A DNA stretch of 64,000 bases from Methylocaldum sp002005105 (GTDB lineage: Bacteria > Pseudomonadota > Gammaproteobacteria > Methylococcales > Methylococcaceae). The notes beneath the pieces are model-generated. The model searched no databases and was not told the origin of the DNA. It saw only the letters and a list, made by a program, of their open reading frames with translations. Positions 53,789 to 63,510 of the stretch are shown here, piece after piece (positions within the stretch are counted from its first letter, which is position 1; every line of letters starts with the position of its first letter). The DNA is taken from NCBI RefSeq assembly GCF_051027545.1, contig NZ_CP194902.1, positions 3,410,001 through 3,474,000 of the forward strand. Reading direction: 5' to 3'. Both the position numbers and the translations under genes were made by a program.

Positions 53789-55162
53789 ATGAAAATAATC
53801 ATACTTGGCGCCGGGCAGGTCGGAAGCAGCGTGCTCGCCAGCTTGGCGAGCGAGGCTAACGATATCGTCATGGTCGATACGCAGCCCGCCTTATTGAAGG
53901 ATTTGCAAGACCGGTTCGACATCGGCACGGTTCAGGGCAATGCGGCGCATCCCACGGTATTGAAGCGAGCCGGGGCGGATGAGGCCGATATGCTCATCGC
54001 CGTCACCAGCGACGATGAAACCAATATGCTGGCCTGTCAGATGGCGGATATCCTGTTCAAGATTCCGCGAAAGATCGCCCGGGTCCGCGCCATCGAATAT
54101 TTCAGCTATCCGGGCATTTTTTCCCCCGAGACCATTCCTATCGACGTCGTCATCAGCCCGGAGCAGATCATCACGCAATTCATCGAGCGGCTGCTCAAGT
54201 ATCCGGGGGCCTCGCAAGTCCTGGATTTTGCCGAGGGCCGCGTCCGGCTGGTGTCGGTCAGGGCCCATCAAGGCGGGCCGCTGGTCGGGCGGGAAATCCG
54301 CGAGCTTCATCAGCACATGCCGAATGTCCATGCGCGCATCACGGCAATTTTTCGAAACGGCCTGCCTGTCATCCCGAACGGAAAAACCATTATTCAGGCG
54401 GATGACGAGGTATTTTTCGCCGCATCATCCGAAGAAATCAAAGCGGTCATGAGCGAGCTCAGAGAGCTCGAACGGCCTTACAAGCGACTGATGTTCGCCG
54501 GCGGCGGACACATCGGCAAGCGCGTGGCTCAAGCGCTGGAGGGGCGTTATCAGGTCAAGCTCGTAGAAAAGGATTATAAGCGCGCCCAGAAAATCGCCGC
54601 CGATCTGAGCAATACGGTGGTATTGGCGGGCGATGCTTCGGACAAGGAGCTTCTGCTCAGCGAAAACATCGAGAACACCGATATTTTCTGCGCCATTACC
54701 AACGACGACGAAGCCAATATTTTGTCCGCCATGTTGGCCAAACGCCTGGGTGCCCGCCGGGTGATCAGCCTGGTGAACAAGAGCGCTTACGCGGACCTCG
54801 TCGATTCCTCACTGGTGGACCTCGTCCTTTCTCCGCAGCAGGCGACCATCAGCGCCTTGCTGCGTTATGTTCGGCGCGGCGATATCGTTCAGGTCCACTC
54901 CCTTCGGCATGGCGCCTCGGAAGCGATCGAAGCGGTCGCCCACGGGCGCCGCGGCAGCTCGAAGGTGGTCGGCATACCCATCGACAAGATCAACATTCCG
55001 CCGGGCGTGGTGATGGGGGCCTTGGTCAGGGGGGACGAGGTGATTCAGGTTCACCACGACACGGTGATCGAGGAGGGTGATCACGTCATCATGTTCCTAC
55101 TCGACAAGAAACTTATTCCCATGGTCGAACAAATCTTTCAAGCTACCGATGTACCGGTCTGA
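53789..55162 (+). CDS. trkA: Trk potassium uptake regulator TrkA
   Basis: NAD-binding cytoplasmic subunit gating the TrkH/TrkG potassium channel. The 457-residue protein has two RCK units, each with Rossmann motifs (ILGAGQVGSSVLASLA and FAGGGHIGKRVAQALE) and TrkA-C domains (VSVRAHQGGPLVGREIREL and IPPGVVMGALVRGDEVI). Complete. Conserved end of the def-fmt-rsmB-ntrYX operon. No trkH is in the window. Confidence 0.96.
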   Translation: MKIIILGAGQVGSSVLASLASEANDIVMVDTQPALLKDLQDRFDIGTVQGNAAHPTVLKRAGADEADMLIAVTSDDETNMLACQMADILFKIPRKIARVRAIEYFSYPGIFSPETIPIDVVISPEQIITQFIERLLKYPGASQVLDFAEGRVRLVSVRAHQGGPLVGREIRELHQHMPNVHARITAIFRNGLPVIPNGKTIIQADDEVFFAASSEEIKAVMSELRELERPYKRLMFAGGGHIGKRVAQALEGRYQVKLVEKDYKRAQKIAADLSNTVVLAGDASDKELLLSENIENTDIFCAITNDDEANILSAMLAKRLGARRVISLVNKSAYADLVDSSLVDLVLSPQQATISALLRYVRRGDIVQVHSLRHGASEAIEAVAHGRRGSSKVVGIPIDKINIPPGVVMGALVRGDEVIQVHHDTVIEEGDHVIMFLLDKKLIPMVEQIFQATDVPV

Positions 55163-55177
55163 TTCCGGAGATTATCT

Positions 55178-55765
55178 ATGACCGACGACGGGTTTCCGAT
55201 TCGAGACAAATGGGACCGGATCTACCGGGGAGCCGGCGACGCGATTCCCGAGCCGGCACCGGTTTTGGCGGATAATGCGCATCTTCTCCCTGAATCCGGA
55301 ACCGCCTTGGACTTGGCTTGCGGGCTGGGAGGAAACGCGTTGTTTCTTGCGCGGCGAGGGCTGGAGACCCAGGCATGGGATATTTCTCCGGAGGCGATCA
55401 GCCGGCTGAACGTTCATGCCCGACGGCTCGGTCTGGGTCTCCGCGCCGAGACCAGAGACGTGGTCGAGTTGCCTCCCACGGCGGAATCCTTCGACGTCAT
55501 CGTCATCAGCCGCTTTTTGGAACGGTCTTTGACCTTGGCTATTACAAAGGCGCTGAAACCCGGCGGCTTGCTCTTCTATCAGACTTACACACGAGACAAA
55601 GCTGCCGGGATCGGGCCTACAAATCCGGCTTTTCTTCTCGATACGAACGAACTGCCTCGGCTGTTTGGCAGCCTCAGACTCGTGTTTTATCGGGAAGAAG
55701 GGCAAATCGGCGATTTGAACCGAGGCAGTCGCAACGAGGCTTTTTTTGTGGGGCAAAAGGCATAG
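55178..55765 (+). CDS. Class I SAM-dependent methyltransferase
   Basis: A 195-residue enzyme: motif I ALDLACGLGGNALFLARRGL near residue 50, WDISPEAISRL, and LKPGGLLFYQTYT. It resembles TehB-type or generic Methyltransf_25 enzymes. It starts 15 bases after trkA and is likely co-transcribed. The substrate is unknown. Confidence 0.88.
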   Translation: MTDDGFPIRDKWDRIYRGAGDAIPEPAPVLADNAHLLPESGTALDLACGLGGNALFLARRGLETQAWDISPEAISRLNVHARRLGLGLRAETRDVVELPPTAESFDVIVISRFLERSLTLAITKALKPGGLLFYQTYTRDKAAGIGPTNPAFLLDTNELPRLFGSLRLVFYREEGQIGDLNRGSRNEAFFVGQKA

Positions 55766-55818
55766 GCGCCGTGTAGCGGTACCTTGCTCACGTGAATCAA
55801 CTCTTCAGGAGTACCAAG

Positions 55819-56217
55819 ATGTCGTCTGTAAAAAGCTTAACTCCGCCCAACGCGTGGAATGCTTTCAGGGAACAAAGCGGTGCCGTGCTGCTGGATGTCC
55901 GCGATCCTTTGGAATTCTCCTATGTCGGGCATCCGTGCGGCGCCATCAACATTCCGTGGAAATGGGCGCCGGACTGGAAGCCCAATCCGGACTTCGTGAA
56001 TCGCGTTCGCCAAATCGCTCCGAACGCCGATACCCCGATTTTCTTATTGTGCCGCAGCGGGCAGCGTTCGCTCGATGCCGCCAATGCCTTGGCAGCCGAA
56101 GGCTATTCGGATCTTACGAATATCGAGCAAGGCTTCGAAGGCCCTCTCGACGAACAGAAACATCGTAGCAGCGTCGGCGGCTGGCGTTATCATGGGCTTC
56201 CTTGGGAGCAAAGCTGA
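55819..56217 (+). CDS. Rhodanese-like domain protein
   Basis: A 132-residue single rhodanese domain. The active-site loop is FLLCRSGQRS with the sulfur-carrying cysteine near 80; LLDVRDPLEFSYVGHPCGAINIPW and DLTNIEQGFEGPL are family marks. CAGGAG lies before ATG 55819, preferred over the in-frame ATG 55792. A short-chain sulfurtransferase in the cytoplasm. Confidence 0.9.
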   Translation: MSSVKSLTPPNAWNAFREQSGAVLLDVRDPLEFSYVGHPCGAINIPWKWAPDWKPNPDFVNRVRQIAPNADTPIFLLCRSGQRSLDAANALAAEGYSDLTNIEQGFEGPLDEQKHRSSVGGWRYHGLPWEQS

Positions 56218-56449
56218 TAGGGACGAAAGAGCCCGTCACTTTAAACGCCCTAACGCACACGGAAATGGGGAAGGCGCGCATCCGATAGGAGCTTCGCACC
56301 CCCCTGCGTCCGTATCCGCATATCAAAGGCTCGACCTGCGATAAATCCCTTTAAACCGGCTACCGTTCTTCGTTTTGCAACATGGCGATGTTAATGATAG
56401 TCGCCTCATGCATCGCAAAAACGATAGAGAAGGGATCAGAGGGGTTTTC

Positions 56450-57184
56450 ATGCAATCGAGTGATATCACGGTTGTGCTGCCGACGCTGAACGAAGAGATA
56501 AACATCGCTCATTTTCTGTCGTCGTTACCGGATCGCTGTCGTCTCATTGTCGTGGATGCCGGGGACGACCGAACTGCGGAAATCGTCGCTCGCCACCGTT
56601 CGCCGGAGTTCACCCAAATTGTGAGGCTGAAAAGCACGATATCGGAAGCTCGTCAGATCGGTATGGAGTTGGCCGGAACCGGATGGGTCTTGTTTACGGA
56701 CGCAGACGTGGTATTCCCACCAACCTACTTTCGGGCACTCGCCGGATATGCGGAATTCGACTGCGTCTACGGTCCAAAACTGTCGCACAATCGATTTCGC
56801 CGATATTACCGCTGGTTCGCCCACGGGCAATGGATATCTCACAAAATGGGAATTCCTGCGGCGAGCGGCTCCAATTTGCTGGTCAGGCGCAGTATCGTGA
56901 CGGAGGTGGGCGGATTCGACCCCGAACTGATTTGTAACGAGGACTCCGAACTGGTCTGGCGCATCAAACGCGCCGGCTACCGCACCGCGTTCGCACCGGA
57001 TCTGCCCGTATATGCAATGGATCATCGTCGTCTGGAGCGGGGCGTGTTCCGCAAGACGCTTCACTCTGTTGTCCGGTGCTTATTCCTTTATTGCGACCTG
57101 ATTCCTGCCCGCTGGCGCAGACTGGATTGGGGTTACTGGTCGCATGTCCAGCAGGGCGAAAGCGGTGCGTCCGCTCAGGACTGA
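56450..57184 (+). CDS. Family 2 glycosyltransferase
   Basis: A 244-residue GT-A enzyme: ITVVLPTLNEEINIAHFL near residue 6, DAGDDRTAEIVARH, the DXD-like FTDADVVFP, and later FDPELICNEDSELVWRIKRAGYR. No membrane anchor is obvious in the first part. ATG 56450 is preferred because AGAGGGG lies before it; the frame also extends upstream. Sugar donor and acceptor are unknown. It sits alone before typA. Confidence 0.9.
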   Translation: MQSSDITVVLPTLNEEINIAHFLSSLPDRCRLIVVDAGDDRTAEIVARHRSPEFTQIVRLKSTISEARQIGMELAGTGWVLFTDADVVFPPTYFRALAGYAEFDCVYGPKLSHNRFRRYYRWFAHGQWISHKMGIPAASGSNLLVRRSIVTEVGGFDPELICNEDSELVWRIKRAGYRTAFAPDLPVYAMDHRRLERGVFRKTLHSVVRCLFLYCDLIPARWRRLDWGYWSHVQQGESGASAQD

Positions 57185-57259
57185 GTGAGCTTTAAAATCT
57201 GGTAGAATAACCGGTTTTACCCGGCTCCCCGCCCCCACCATCCATCCTTTTTCCGATTT

Positions 57260-59080
57260 ATGATCGAAAAACTTCGCAATATCGCCATCATCGCCCACGT
57301 AGACCACGGCAAGACCACTCTGGTCGATAAGCTGCTCCAGCAATCCGGCACGTTCGCCGCCCACGAAAAAGTGGAGGAACGGGTCATGGACTCGAACGCC
57401 CTGGAGAAGGAGCGCGGTATCACCATTCTGGCCAAGAACACCGCCATCGACTGGAACGGCTATCACATCAACATCGTCGATACCCCCGGCCACGCCGACT
57501 TCGGCGGCGAAGTCGAACGCGTTTTGTCCATGGTCGATTCCGTGCTGCTCTTGGTCGATGCGGTAGACGGCCCGATGCCGCAGACCCGTTTCGTGACGCA
57601 GAAGGCGTTCGCCCTGGGGCTCAAGCCCATCGTCGTCATCAATAAAATCGATCGTCCGGGAGCGCGCGCCCATTGGGTATTGGACCAGACCTTCGATTTA
57701 TTCGACCGGCTGGGAGCGACCGAAGAGCAGCTCGACTTTCCGGTCATTTACGCATCCGCCCTGAACGGCTATGCCGGCCACAGCCCGGATATCCGCGAAG
57801 GCAACATGGACCCCTTGTTCGAAACCATTATCGAAAAGGTGCATCCGCCCGTGGTCGACGAAGAGGGCGGCTTTCAAATGCAGATCAGCCAGCTGGACTA
57901 TAGCTCCTATGTGGGCGTGATCGGCATCGGCCGCATCCAGCGCGGCACCATCAGGACCAACACCCCGGTGGTGGTCGTCAGCCGCGACGGCAAGCAGCGC
58001 AACGCCCGTATCCTGCAGGTGTTCGGATTCAAGGGGCTGGAAAGGGTCGAAGTGCCCGAGGCGAATGCTGGCGATATCATCGCCTTCACCGGCATCGATG
58101 CGCTGGAGATTTCCGACACCATTTGTGCCGTCGATTGCGTAGAGCCGCTTCCGCCTTTGACCGTTGACGAGCCCACCGTGAGCATGACCTTCCAGGTCAA
58201 CAACTCGCCTTTTGCCGGCAAGGAGGGCAAGTTCGTCACGTCGCGGCAAATTCGCGAACGTCTTCAGCGGGAACTGCTGCACAACGTTGCCCTGCGCGTG
58301 GAAGACACGTCCGATCCCGACAAATTCAAGGTTTCGGGACGCGGCGAGTTGCATCTCTCCATCCTGATTGAAAACATGCGCCGCGAGGGCTACGAGCTTG
58401 GCGTGTCGCGTCCCGAGGTGATCATCAAGGAGGTCGACGGCGAGCTCTGCGAACCCTATGAATTCGTCACCATCGAAGTGGAGGAGGCGAATCAGGGCGC
58501 GGTGATGGAGAAACTGGGCGAGCGCAAGGGCGATCTTTTGAACATGGTGCCGGACGGGCAGGGCAGGGTACGGCTGGAATACATGATGCCGTCACGCGGC
58601 CTGATCGGCTTTCAGACCGAATTCATGACTGCCACCTCGGGCACCGGCCTTCTGTACCACGTCTTCGATCATTACGGCCCGGTGAAGAAAGGCGATATCG
58701 GCCAGCGTATCAACGGTGTGATGATTTCCATGGTGGAAGGCAAGGCCCTGGGCTATGCGCTGTTCAATCTGCAAGAACGCGGACGCCTGTTCATCGAGCA
58801 CGGCACGGAAGTCTACGAGGGCATGATCATCGGCATCCATTCCCGCGACAACGACCTGGTGGTGAACCCCACCAAAGCCAAGCAGTTGACCAATATCCGC
58901 GCCGCCGGCAGCGACGAGAACATCATTTTGACTCCGCCCATCAAACTGAGTCTGGAGCAGGCTCTGGAGTTCATCGACGATGACGAACTGGTGGAGGTGA
59001 CCCCGAAATCCGTTCGACTCAGAAAAAAGCTGCTTCTGGAACACGAACGCAAAAAAGCCACCCGTGCGGCGGGCGCCTGA
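57260..59080 (+). CDS. typA: GTP-binding protein TypA/BipA
   Basis: Ribosome-associated translational GTPase for 50S assembly and stress, 606 residues. G1 HVDHGKTTLVDKLL, G2 GITILAKNTA, G3 DTPGHADFGGE, G4 NKIDRP, then EF-G-like domains II, III and V and the BipA C-terminal domain (LNMVPDGQGRVRLEYMMPSRGLIGF). Complete. A TAGAAT box lies 53 bases upstream (57202-57207), a weak promoter candidate. Confidence 0.97.
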   Translation: MIEKLRNIAIIAHVDHGKTTLVDKLLQQSGTFAAHEKVEERVMDSNALEKERGITILAKNTAIDWNGYHINIVDTPGHADFGGEVERVLSMVDSVLLLVDAVDGPMPQTRFVTQKAFALGLKPIVVINKIDRPGARAHWVLDQTFDLFDRLGATEEQLDFPVIYASALNGYAGHSPDIREGNMDPLFETIIEKVHPPVVDEEGGFQMQISQLDYSSYVGVIGIGRIQRGTIRTNTPVVVVSRDGKQRNARILQVFGFKGLERVEVPEANAGDIIAFTGIDALEISDTICAVDCVEPLPPLTVDEPTVSMTFQVNNSPFAGKEGKFVTSRQIRERLQRELLHNVALRVEDTSDPDKFKVSGRGELHLSILIENMRREGYELGVSRPEVIIKEVDGELCEPYEFVTIEVEEANQGAVMEKLGERKGDLLNMVPDGQGRVRLEYMMPSRGLIGFQTEFMTATSGTGLLYHVFDHYGPVKKGDIGQRINGVMISMVEGKALGYALFNLQERGRLFIEHGTEVYEGMIIGIHSRDNDLVVNPTKAKQLTNIRAAGSDENIILTPPIKLSLEQALEFIDDDELVEVTPKSVRLRKKLLLEHERKKATRAAGA

Positions 59081-59194
59081 TGCAGAAATAAGGGAACATT
59101 CGCGATTGTCGATATCTGCCTTGGCCGTTTGTCGGATGATTGTCATCGCGGCGGACGGTCGAGGCTGCCCAAGGTCTGGTGCTCGGCTTTTCCG

Positions 59195-59572
59195 CTAGAT
59201 ATAAAGAAGCAGGAGTATCAGGGCCATCCCCGTGAGGGCGATTTGCCAGCCGATGCTCGACCAGCTGACTTGGACGCGCTCTTTTTGTTCCTGCCACCAA
59301 ACGGGAACGGTTGACTTGGCTCGTTGGAAAATTCCGTTCAGCTTTTTGAATCCGAAAAGGAGGATGAGCATGAGCAGCCCGAATCCAAGCCATGCGGTAA
59401 CTGCCTGAGCTTCATAGGGGGTGAGGGCAAGGAGAGCCTCCAGGACATGCTCGGTGACTAATTCGAGGGTTTCGAGCAGAAGTTCCACCGCCGTGATCAG
59501 AAAATCCAGCAGCACATCGCCCCAAAAAATAGCTGCGAGCACTCCTGCTCCAATCACTCCGGCCTTTTTCAT
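59195..59572 (-). CDS. Small membrane protein of unknown function
   Basis: A 125-residue hypothetical with two or three membrane helices: residues 3-30 (VIGAGVLAAIFWGDVLLDFL), 62-78 (LGFGLLMLILLFGF) and 110-125 (LTGMALILLLLYI). In between is a glutamate-rich amphipathic helix and a basic stretch (FQRAKSTVPVWWQEQKERVQ). ATG 59572 with a GGGGAT site is chosen over an upstream start at 59647. I do not recognise a family. Nothing recognisable lies between it and the amt terminator. Confidence 0.65.
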   Translation of the reverse strand: MKKAGVIGAGVLAAIFWGDVLLDFLITAVELLLETLELVTEHVLEALLALTPYEAQAVTAWLGFGLLMLILLFGFKKLNGIFQRAKSTVPVWWQEQKERVQVSWSSIGWQIALTGMALILLLLYI

Positions 59573-59883
59573 CGTGGATCCCCTTTTGTCTTTCGTGCCC
59601 CGGTTCTCGGGCAGCCGCGCAAAAATTTTGCCCAAGCCAGGGTTCATCTAGTTCGCGTCTCGTCGAGCTTCCTCACGGTGTCTTCCTGGTGCAGAACAGA
59701 GCGTCGACCCTGCTGTTTTCAGTTTACAGATACAGGCTGCAATCTGCCATTTATAAAGCGTCGAACAGGCGATTTCTTGTGACGGGAAACAAGACGCGGC
59801 CTAACAGCTTTCTTGAAAACATGACTGGAGAACGCTCTGCACCTATTGGCGCACGACAATATGCTGCCCACGTTTTGAGGATC

Positions 59884-59905
59884 AAAAGGCCGGTAAAAAT
59901 CGGCC
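59884..59905 (-). terminator. Rho-independent terminator of amt
   Basis: On the minus strand: stem GGCCG, loop ATTTTTAC, CGGCC, followed by TTTT. It lies about 15 bases after the amt stop, in the right orientation. Confidence 0.65.
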
Positions 59906-59919
59906 GAGAGTGAATGAAC

Positions 59920-61122
59920 CTACCAGCCGGCTTCTTTCTCCGGGGAAGCGCTGATTTTATGGATGGTTAAGTCCGCGCCGGCGAATTCATCTTCCGGGTC
60001 CAGGCGCAATCCGACCGTAAGCCTGAGAAATCCATAAATCAGGAGACCGCCGACCGCGGCTACGGAAAGCCCGAGCCCGGTGCCGATCAACTGCGATAAG
60101 AAACTGACGCCGCCGACACCCCCGAACGCTGGCAGGCCAAAAATTCCGGCAGCGATTCCTCCCCATGCCCCACAAAGGCCGTGCAAGGGCCAAACGCCCA
60201 ACACATCGTCAATCTTCCAGCGATTCTGGGTCAGGGTGAACAAGACGACGAACAGAATCCCGGCGCCGGCCCCGACTACCAATGCACCGATCGGGTGCAT
60301 GAGATCGGATCCCGCACATACGGCAACCAAACCGGCCAAGGGACCATTGTGTACGAAGCCGGGATCGTTGCGTCCCATCAGAAGAGCAGCCAAGGTCCCC
60401 CCGACCATCGCCATGAGAGAATTCAAGGCTACTAAACCGCTGGCAGCATTCAAGGTCTGCGCCGACATGACGTTGAAGCCGAACCAGCCGACAGTCAGTA
60501 TCCAGGCACCGAGCGCCAGAAACGGTATGCTTGATGGTGGATGGGCGGAGATGTCGCCGTTTCGATGATAACGGCCCCGGCGCGGCCCAAGCAGAATCAC
60601 GGCGACCAGGCCGATCCAGCCGCCTACGGCATGCACCACGACCGAGCCGGCAAAATCGTGGAATCCTGCTCCGAAACTCTGCTCGAGCCAAGCCTGAACG
60701 CCGAAATTCTTGTTCCATGCAATCCCCTCGAAAAACGGGTACACGAGCCCGACCAGCAAAAACGTAGCGGTTATTTGCGGATTGAATTTCGCGCGTTCCG
60801 CTATCCCGCCGGACACGATAGCGGGAATCGCGGCTGCGAAAGTGAGCAGGAAGAAAAACTTGACCAGCTCATAGCCGTTGTTTTGAGCCAGATGTGCCGC
60901 CCCGTCGAAGAATTGGACGCCGTAGGCGATGTAATAGCCGATAAAAAAATAGGCTACGGTCGACATGGCGAAATCCGTCAGGATCTTTACCAAGGCGTTA
61001 ACCTGATTCTTGCGGCGAACGGTGCCGAGTTCGAGAAACGCGAAGCCGGCGTGCATTGCAAGCACCATGACCGCGCCGAGTAGCACGAAGAATACGTCGT
61101 TGCTTTTACTGACTGTCTCCAT
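59920..61122 (-). CDS. amt: Ammonium transporter
   Basis: An Amt/Mep/Rh-family channel, 400 residues with about 11 helices. SKSNDVFFVLLGAVMVLAMH begins the first helix, AFLELGTVRRKNQVNALVK follows, VVHAVGGWIGLV contains the first pore histidine and WPLHGLCGAWGGIAAGIFG the second. ATG 61122 is chosen because the 64-residue extension upstream is not membrane-like. No glnK/PII gene is adjacent, which is unusual for amt. Confidence 0.94.
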   Translation of the reverse strand: METVSKSNDVFFVLLGAVMVLAMHAGFAFLELGTVRRKNQVNALVKILTDFAMSTVAYFFIGYYIAYGVQFFDGAAHLAQNNGYELVKFFFLLTFAAAIPAIVSGGIAERAKFNPQITATFLLVGLVYPFFEGIAWNKNFGVQAWLEQSFGAGFHDFAGSVVVHAVGGWIGLVAVILLGPRRGRYHRNGDISAHPPSSIPFLALGAWILTVGWFGFNVMSAQTLNAASGLVALNSLMAMVGGTLAALLMGRNDPGFVHNGPLAGLVAVCAGSDLMHPIGALVVGAGAGILFVVLFTLTQNRWKIDDVLGVWPLHGLCGAWGGIAAGIFGLPAFGGVGGVSFLSQLIGTGLGLSVAAVGGLLIYGFLRLTVGLRLDPEDEFAGADLTIHKISASPEKEAGW

Positions 61123-61423
61123 AAAAACGATCTCTTTGGTTTCAGGACGGGGTGTCGTAAGCAAGAAACGAGCCTTTTGTTCTTGGCAGCATATGGCCTC
61201 GTTTTGGGGCATGTCTTCCCGAAACGGTGCAGCGTCGAATGATCCTATATGGTGCGAAAAGGACAGAGGTGCACCAGAGATGAACAATACGTCATGCAGG
61301 GTAAGTGAATGCACTTAGATTGTTTGCCTGAATCCATTCTCCTTCCCGCTGTCATAGTCAGGAGTGTTTCGAAAACGAAACGATATTTCCTTGGGACTGA
61401 CTTATTTTTGGACAGGAGGCGTT

Positions 61424-62587
61424 ATGGCCGTAAAGCTCTTTGACTCGAGGGGTGTTCCCCTTGAAAAGCAACGGTTCACGTGGAAAGAGATGGTTCAGAA
61501 GCCGATCAGCAAGCTCGATGACGAGGCGTTCACGCGGGTCAGGATCATCCTCATGAACGGACTTGAAATGGAGGCGCTACGTTTTCAGCACCTGTGCGCA
61601 CGGATGAACAAGGACCTTCAGGTACCGCTGGCTAAGGTCAGGCGGGCCGAACAGCATCAGCAGACTACCGTCAATTGGCTCATTTCTTCCGATCATTCAC
61701 CGCTGGAGACCACCATCGCCTACGAGCAAGTGGCCGTCGAGGTCACCGCGGCGGTAGCGCAAAACGAGCCCGACGGCTATCTGGCTCAGGTTTACCGCTT
61801 CGGCTTGCTGGAGGATTTCGACCACCTTTACCGCTATTCGGCGCTGTTGGATCGGCTCGAGGGCAAAGACGCGAACAACATTCTGCAATCCCACACGGAC
61901 ATCATCCCGGGAAGACCGACCGTGGATGAGCATCGAGCGCCGGAGAACGATTTGCGCGAGCACTACGATCGAACCAAAGCGGCCGCGATCAGCAAGCTGC
62001 ATGCGACGACGATCATGGCCGCCGAGTATCAGACCCATGATTTCTACGCCAATGTCGGACCGATGTATGCCGATGCGGTCGCCCGCCAGTTATATGCTGA
62101 AATCGCCTCGATCGAGGAGCAGCATGTCACTCAGTATGAGTCCATCATAGACCCCAACGAAACATGGCTCGAAAAATGGCTGCTGCACGAAGCGACGGAA
62201 GCCTACAACTACTACAGCTGCGTGGAGCAGGAATCCAACCCGCGCATCAAGGCGATATGGGAGCGTTTCCTGGATTATGAGCTCGGACATGTCGCATACG
62301 TGTCGGAACTGTTCAAGAAGTATGAGAGGCGCGATCCGGCCGAGGTCATTTCAGACACGTTGCCGGAACCTATTCCGTTCAAGAGCAACCGCGAATTCGT
62401 CCGCAAGGTGCTCGATCAAGAAGTGGACTTGCGCACCCGCGGCACTCAATTTGTCGATAAGTCGCAGGAAGATTCGGCGTCCTTGGATTACCGGCAGCAT
62501 ATGAATTCGGACGGGTCGCCATCTCAAACGGTGGCGGCGGGATACCAGTGGTCCCCCGGTACCGAGTTGAATCGCAGGGTCGCATAA
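61424..62587 (+). CDS. Ferritin-like domain protein of unknown function
   Basis: A 387-residue mostly helical protein. Repeated E-x-x-H style motifs (LEMEALRFQHLC near 50, EYQTHDFYANV near 205, IEEQHVTQYE near 240, LGHVAYVSELFKKYE near 290) are typical of di-metal four-helix bundles in the ferritin-like superfamily. It may combine two such bundles. ACAGGAGGC precedes ATG 61424. Together with the next gene it forms an apparent two-gene unit. Metal binding and function are inferred. Confidence 0.72.
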   Translation: MAVKLFDSRGVPLEKQRFTWKEMVQKPISKLDDEAFTRVRIILMNGLEMEALRFQHLCARMNKDLQVPLAKVRRAEQHQQTTVNWLISSDHSPLETTIAYEQVAVEVTAAVAQNEPDGYLAQVYRFGLLEDFDHLYRYSALLDRLEGKDANNILQSHTDIIPGRPTVDEHRAPENDLREHYDRTKAAAISKLHATTIMAAEYQTHDFYANVGPMYADAVARQLYAEIASIEEQHVTQYESIIDPNETWLEKWLLHEATEAYNYYSCVEQESNPRIKAIWERFLDYELGHVAYVSELFKKYERRDPAEVISDTLPEPIPFKSNREFVRKVLDQEVDLRTRGTQFVDKSQEDSASLDYRQHMNSDGSPSQTVAAGYQWSPGTELNRRVA

Positions 62588-62617
62588 ATCGCAAGAAACC
62601 GTCTGAGGAGTTGAACC

Positions 62618-63361
62618 ATGGAAAAAACATCAGTCGAGATGAGCTCGAAAAATCGCACCGGTATCGGCATGTCGCCGGTCGACAGCCAGCGGATGATAGA
62701 CGCGGCGCAGGCGGCTCCTCCGAGTTCGTCGGGAGACGAATCGGCGCTTGCGAAACTCGATAGCGTCTATATTCGGGAAGCCGAGCCGGTGGGGTCGGTT
62801 CCGCCGCCGGGTACCTTGAAAGGTATGGCTCAGGCCACCCTACAGAAACTGACCGGCAAGCATCCCGAAGTCTTGGTCGATAAGCTGGGCGAGCGCCTGG
62901 CGTTCGAGCGCACCGGTACGCGGCTCTACGACTATCTCATTAACAAATGTGAAACCGCGTCCGAGGCCGGCTCGCCGATCTCTGTCGACACGCTCAAACG
63001 TTTTCGGCGAGAGGAGGCCCAGCATTTCAAGCTGGTGGCAAAGGCACTGGAGTCGTTAGGCGCCGATCCGACCACGCAAACGCCCGGTGCGGACGTCAGC
63101 GCCGTCGCGTCGAGCGGAGTGCTTCAGATCATGAGCGATCCGCGCACCTCCATAGACCAATCCTTAGAAGCAATCCTCACCGCCGAGCTGGTCGATCATG
63201 CCGGTTGGGAACTCTTGATCCGATTGACCAGCGAGATGGGGCTTGATGATATGGCCAACGATTTCCGGACGGCGCTTGCGGAGGAGGATGATCACCTGAT
63301 GCAGGTGCGCCAGTGGCACGAACAATCCACGCTGTCCCACGCAGGCGTATCGGCGATCTGA
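62618..63361 (+). CDS. Second ferritin-like protein, probably partner of the preceding gene
   Basis: A 247-residue protein with a disordered N-terminal part (residues 1-65, Ser/Ala/Pro-rich), then a ferritin-like bundle: LAFERTGTRLYDYL, RREEAQHFKLVAKALE, LTAELVDHAGWELLI and LAEEDDHLMQVRQWHE supply Glu and His pairs. It is 30 bases after the first ferritin-like gene with GAGGAG before the ATG. The tandem suggests a joint oxidation, iron-storage or stress function; this is inference. Confidence 0.75.
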   Translation: MEKTSVEMSSKNRTGIGMSPVDSQRMIDAAQAAPPSSSGDESALAKLDSVYIREAEPVGSVPPPGTLKGMAQATLQKLTGKHPEVLVDKLGERLAFERTGTRLYDYLINKCETASEAGSPISVDTLKRFRREEAQHFKLVAKALESLGADPTTQTPGADVSAVASSGVLQIMSDPRTSIDQSLEAILTAELVDHAGWELLIRLTSEMGLDDMANDFRTALAEEDDHLMQVRQWHEQSTLSHAGVSAI

Positions 63362-63510
63362 CGGCCATCGGTGCGGCTGCCTCGGGATTCGGCTTTTTAT
63401 TCAGGCAAAGGTCGGCCCGAGGCGGCTGCAGGGTAGTAGGATGATGCGCTGTCGTACCATAGGATCGTATTGCCTAACGCCTTTGCTTCGCCCATTTTAT
63501 TCGTCACGAT

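Noticed and set aside
63374..63430. Terminator after the second ferritin-like gene
   Set aside because: The GCCTCGGG and CCCGAGGC arms are far apart and no T-run follows the stem.
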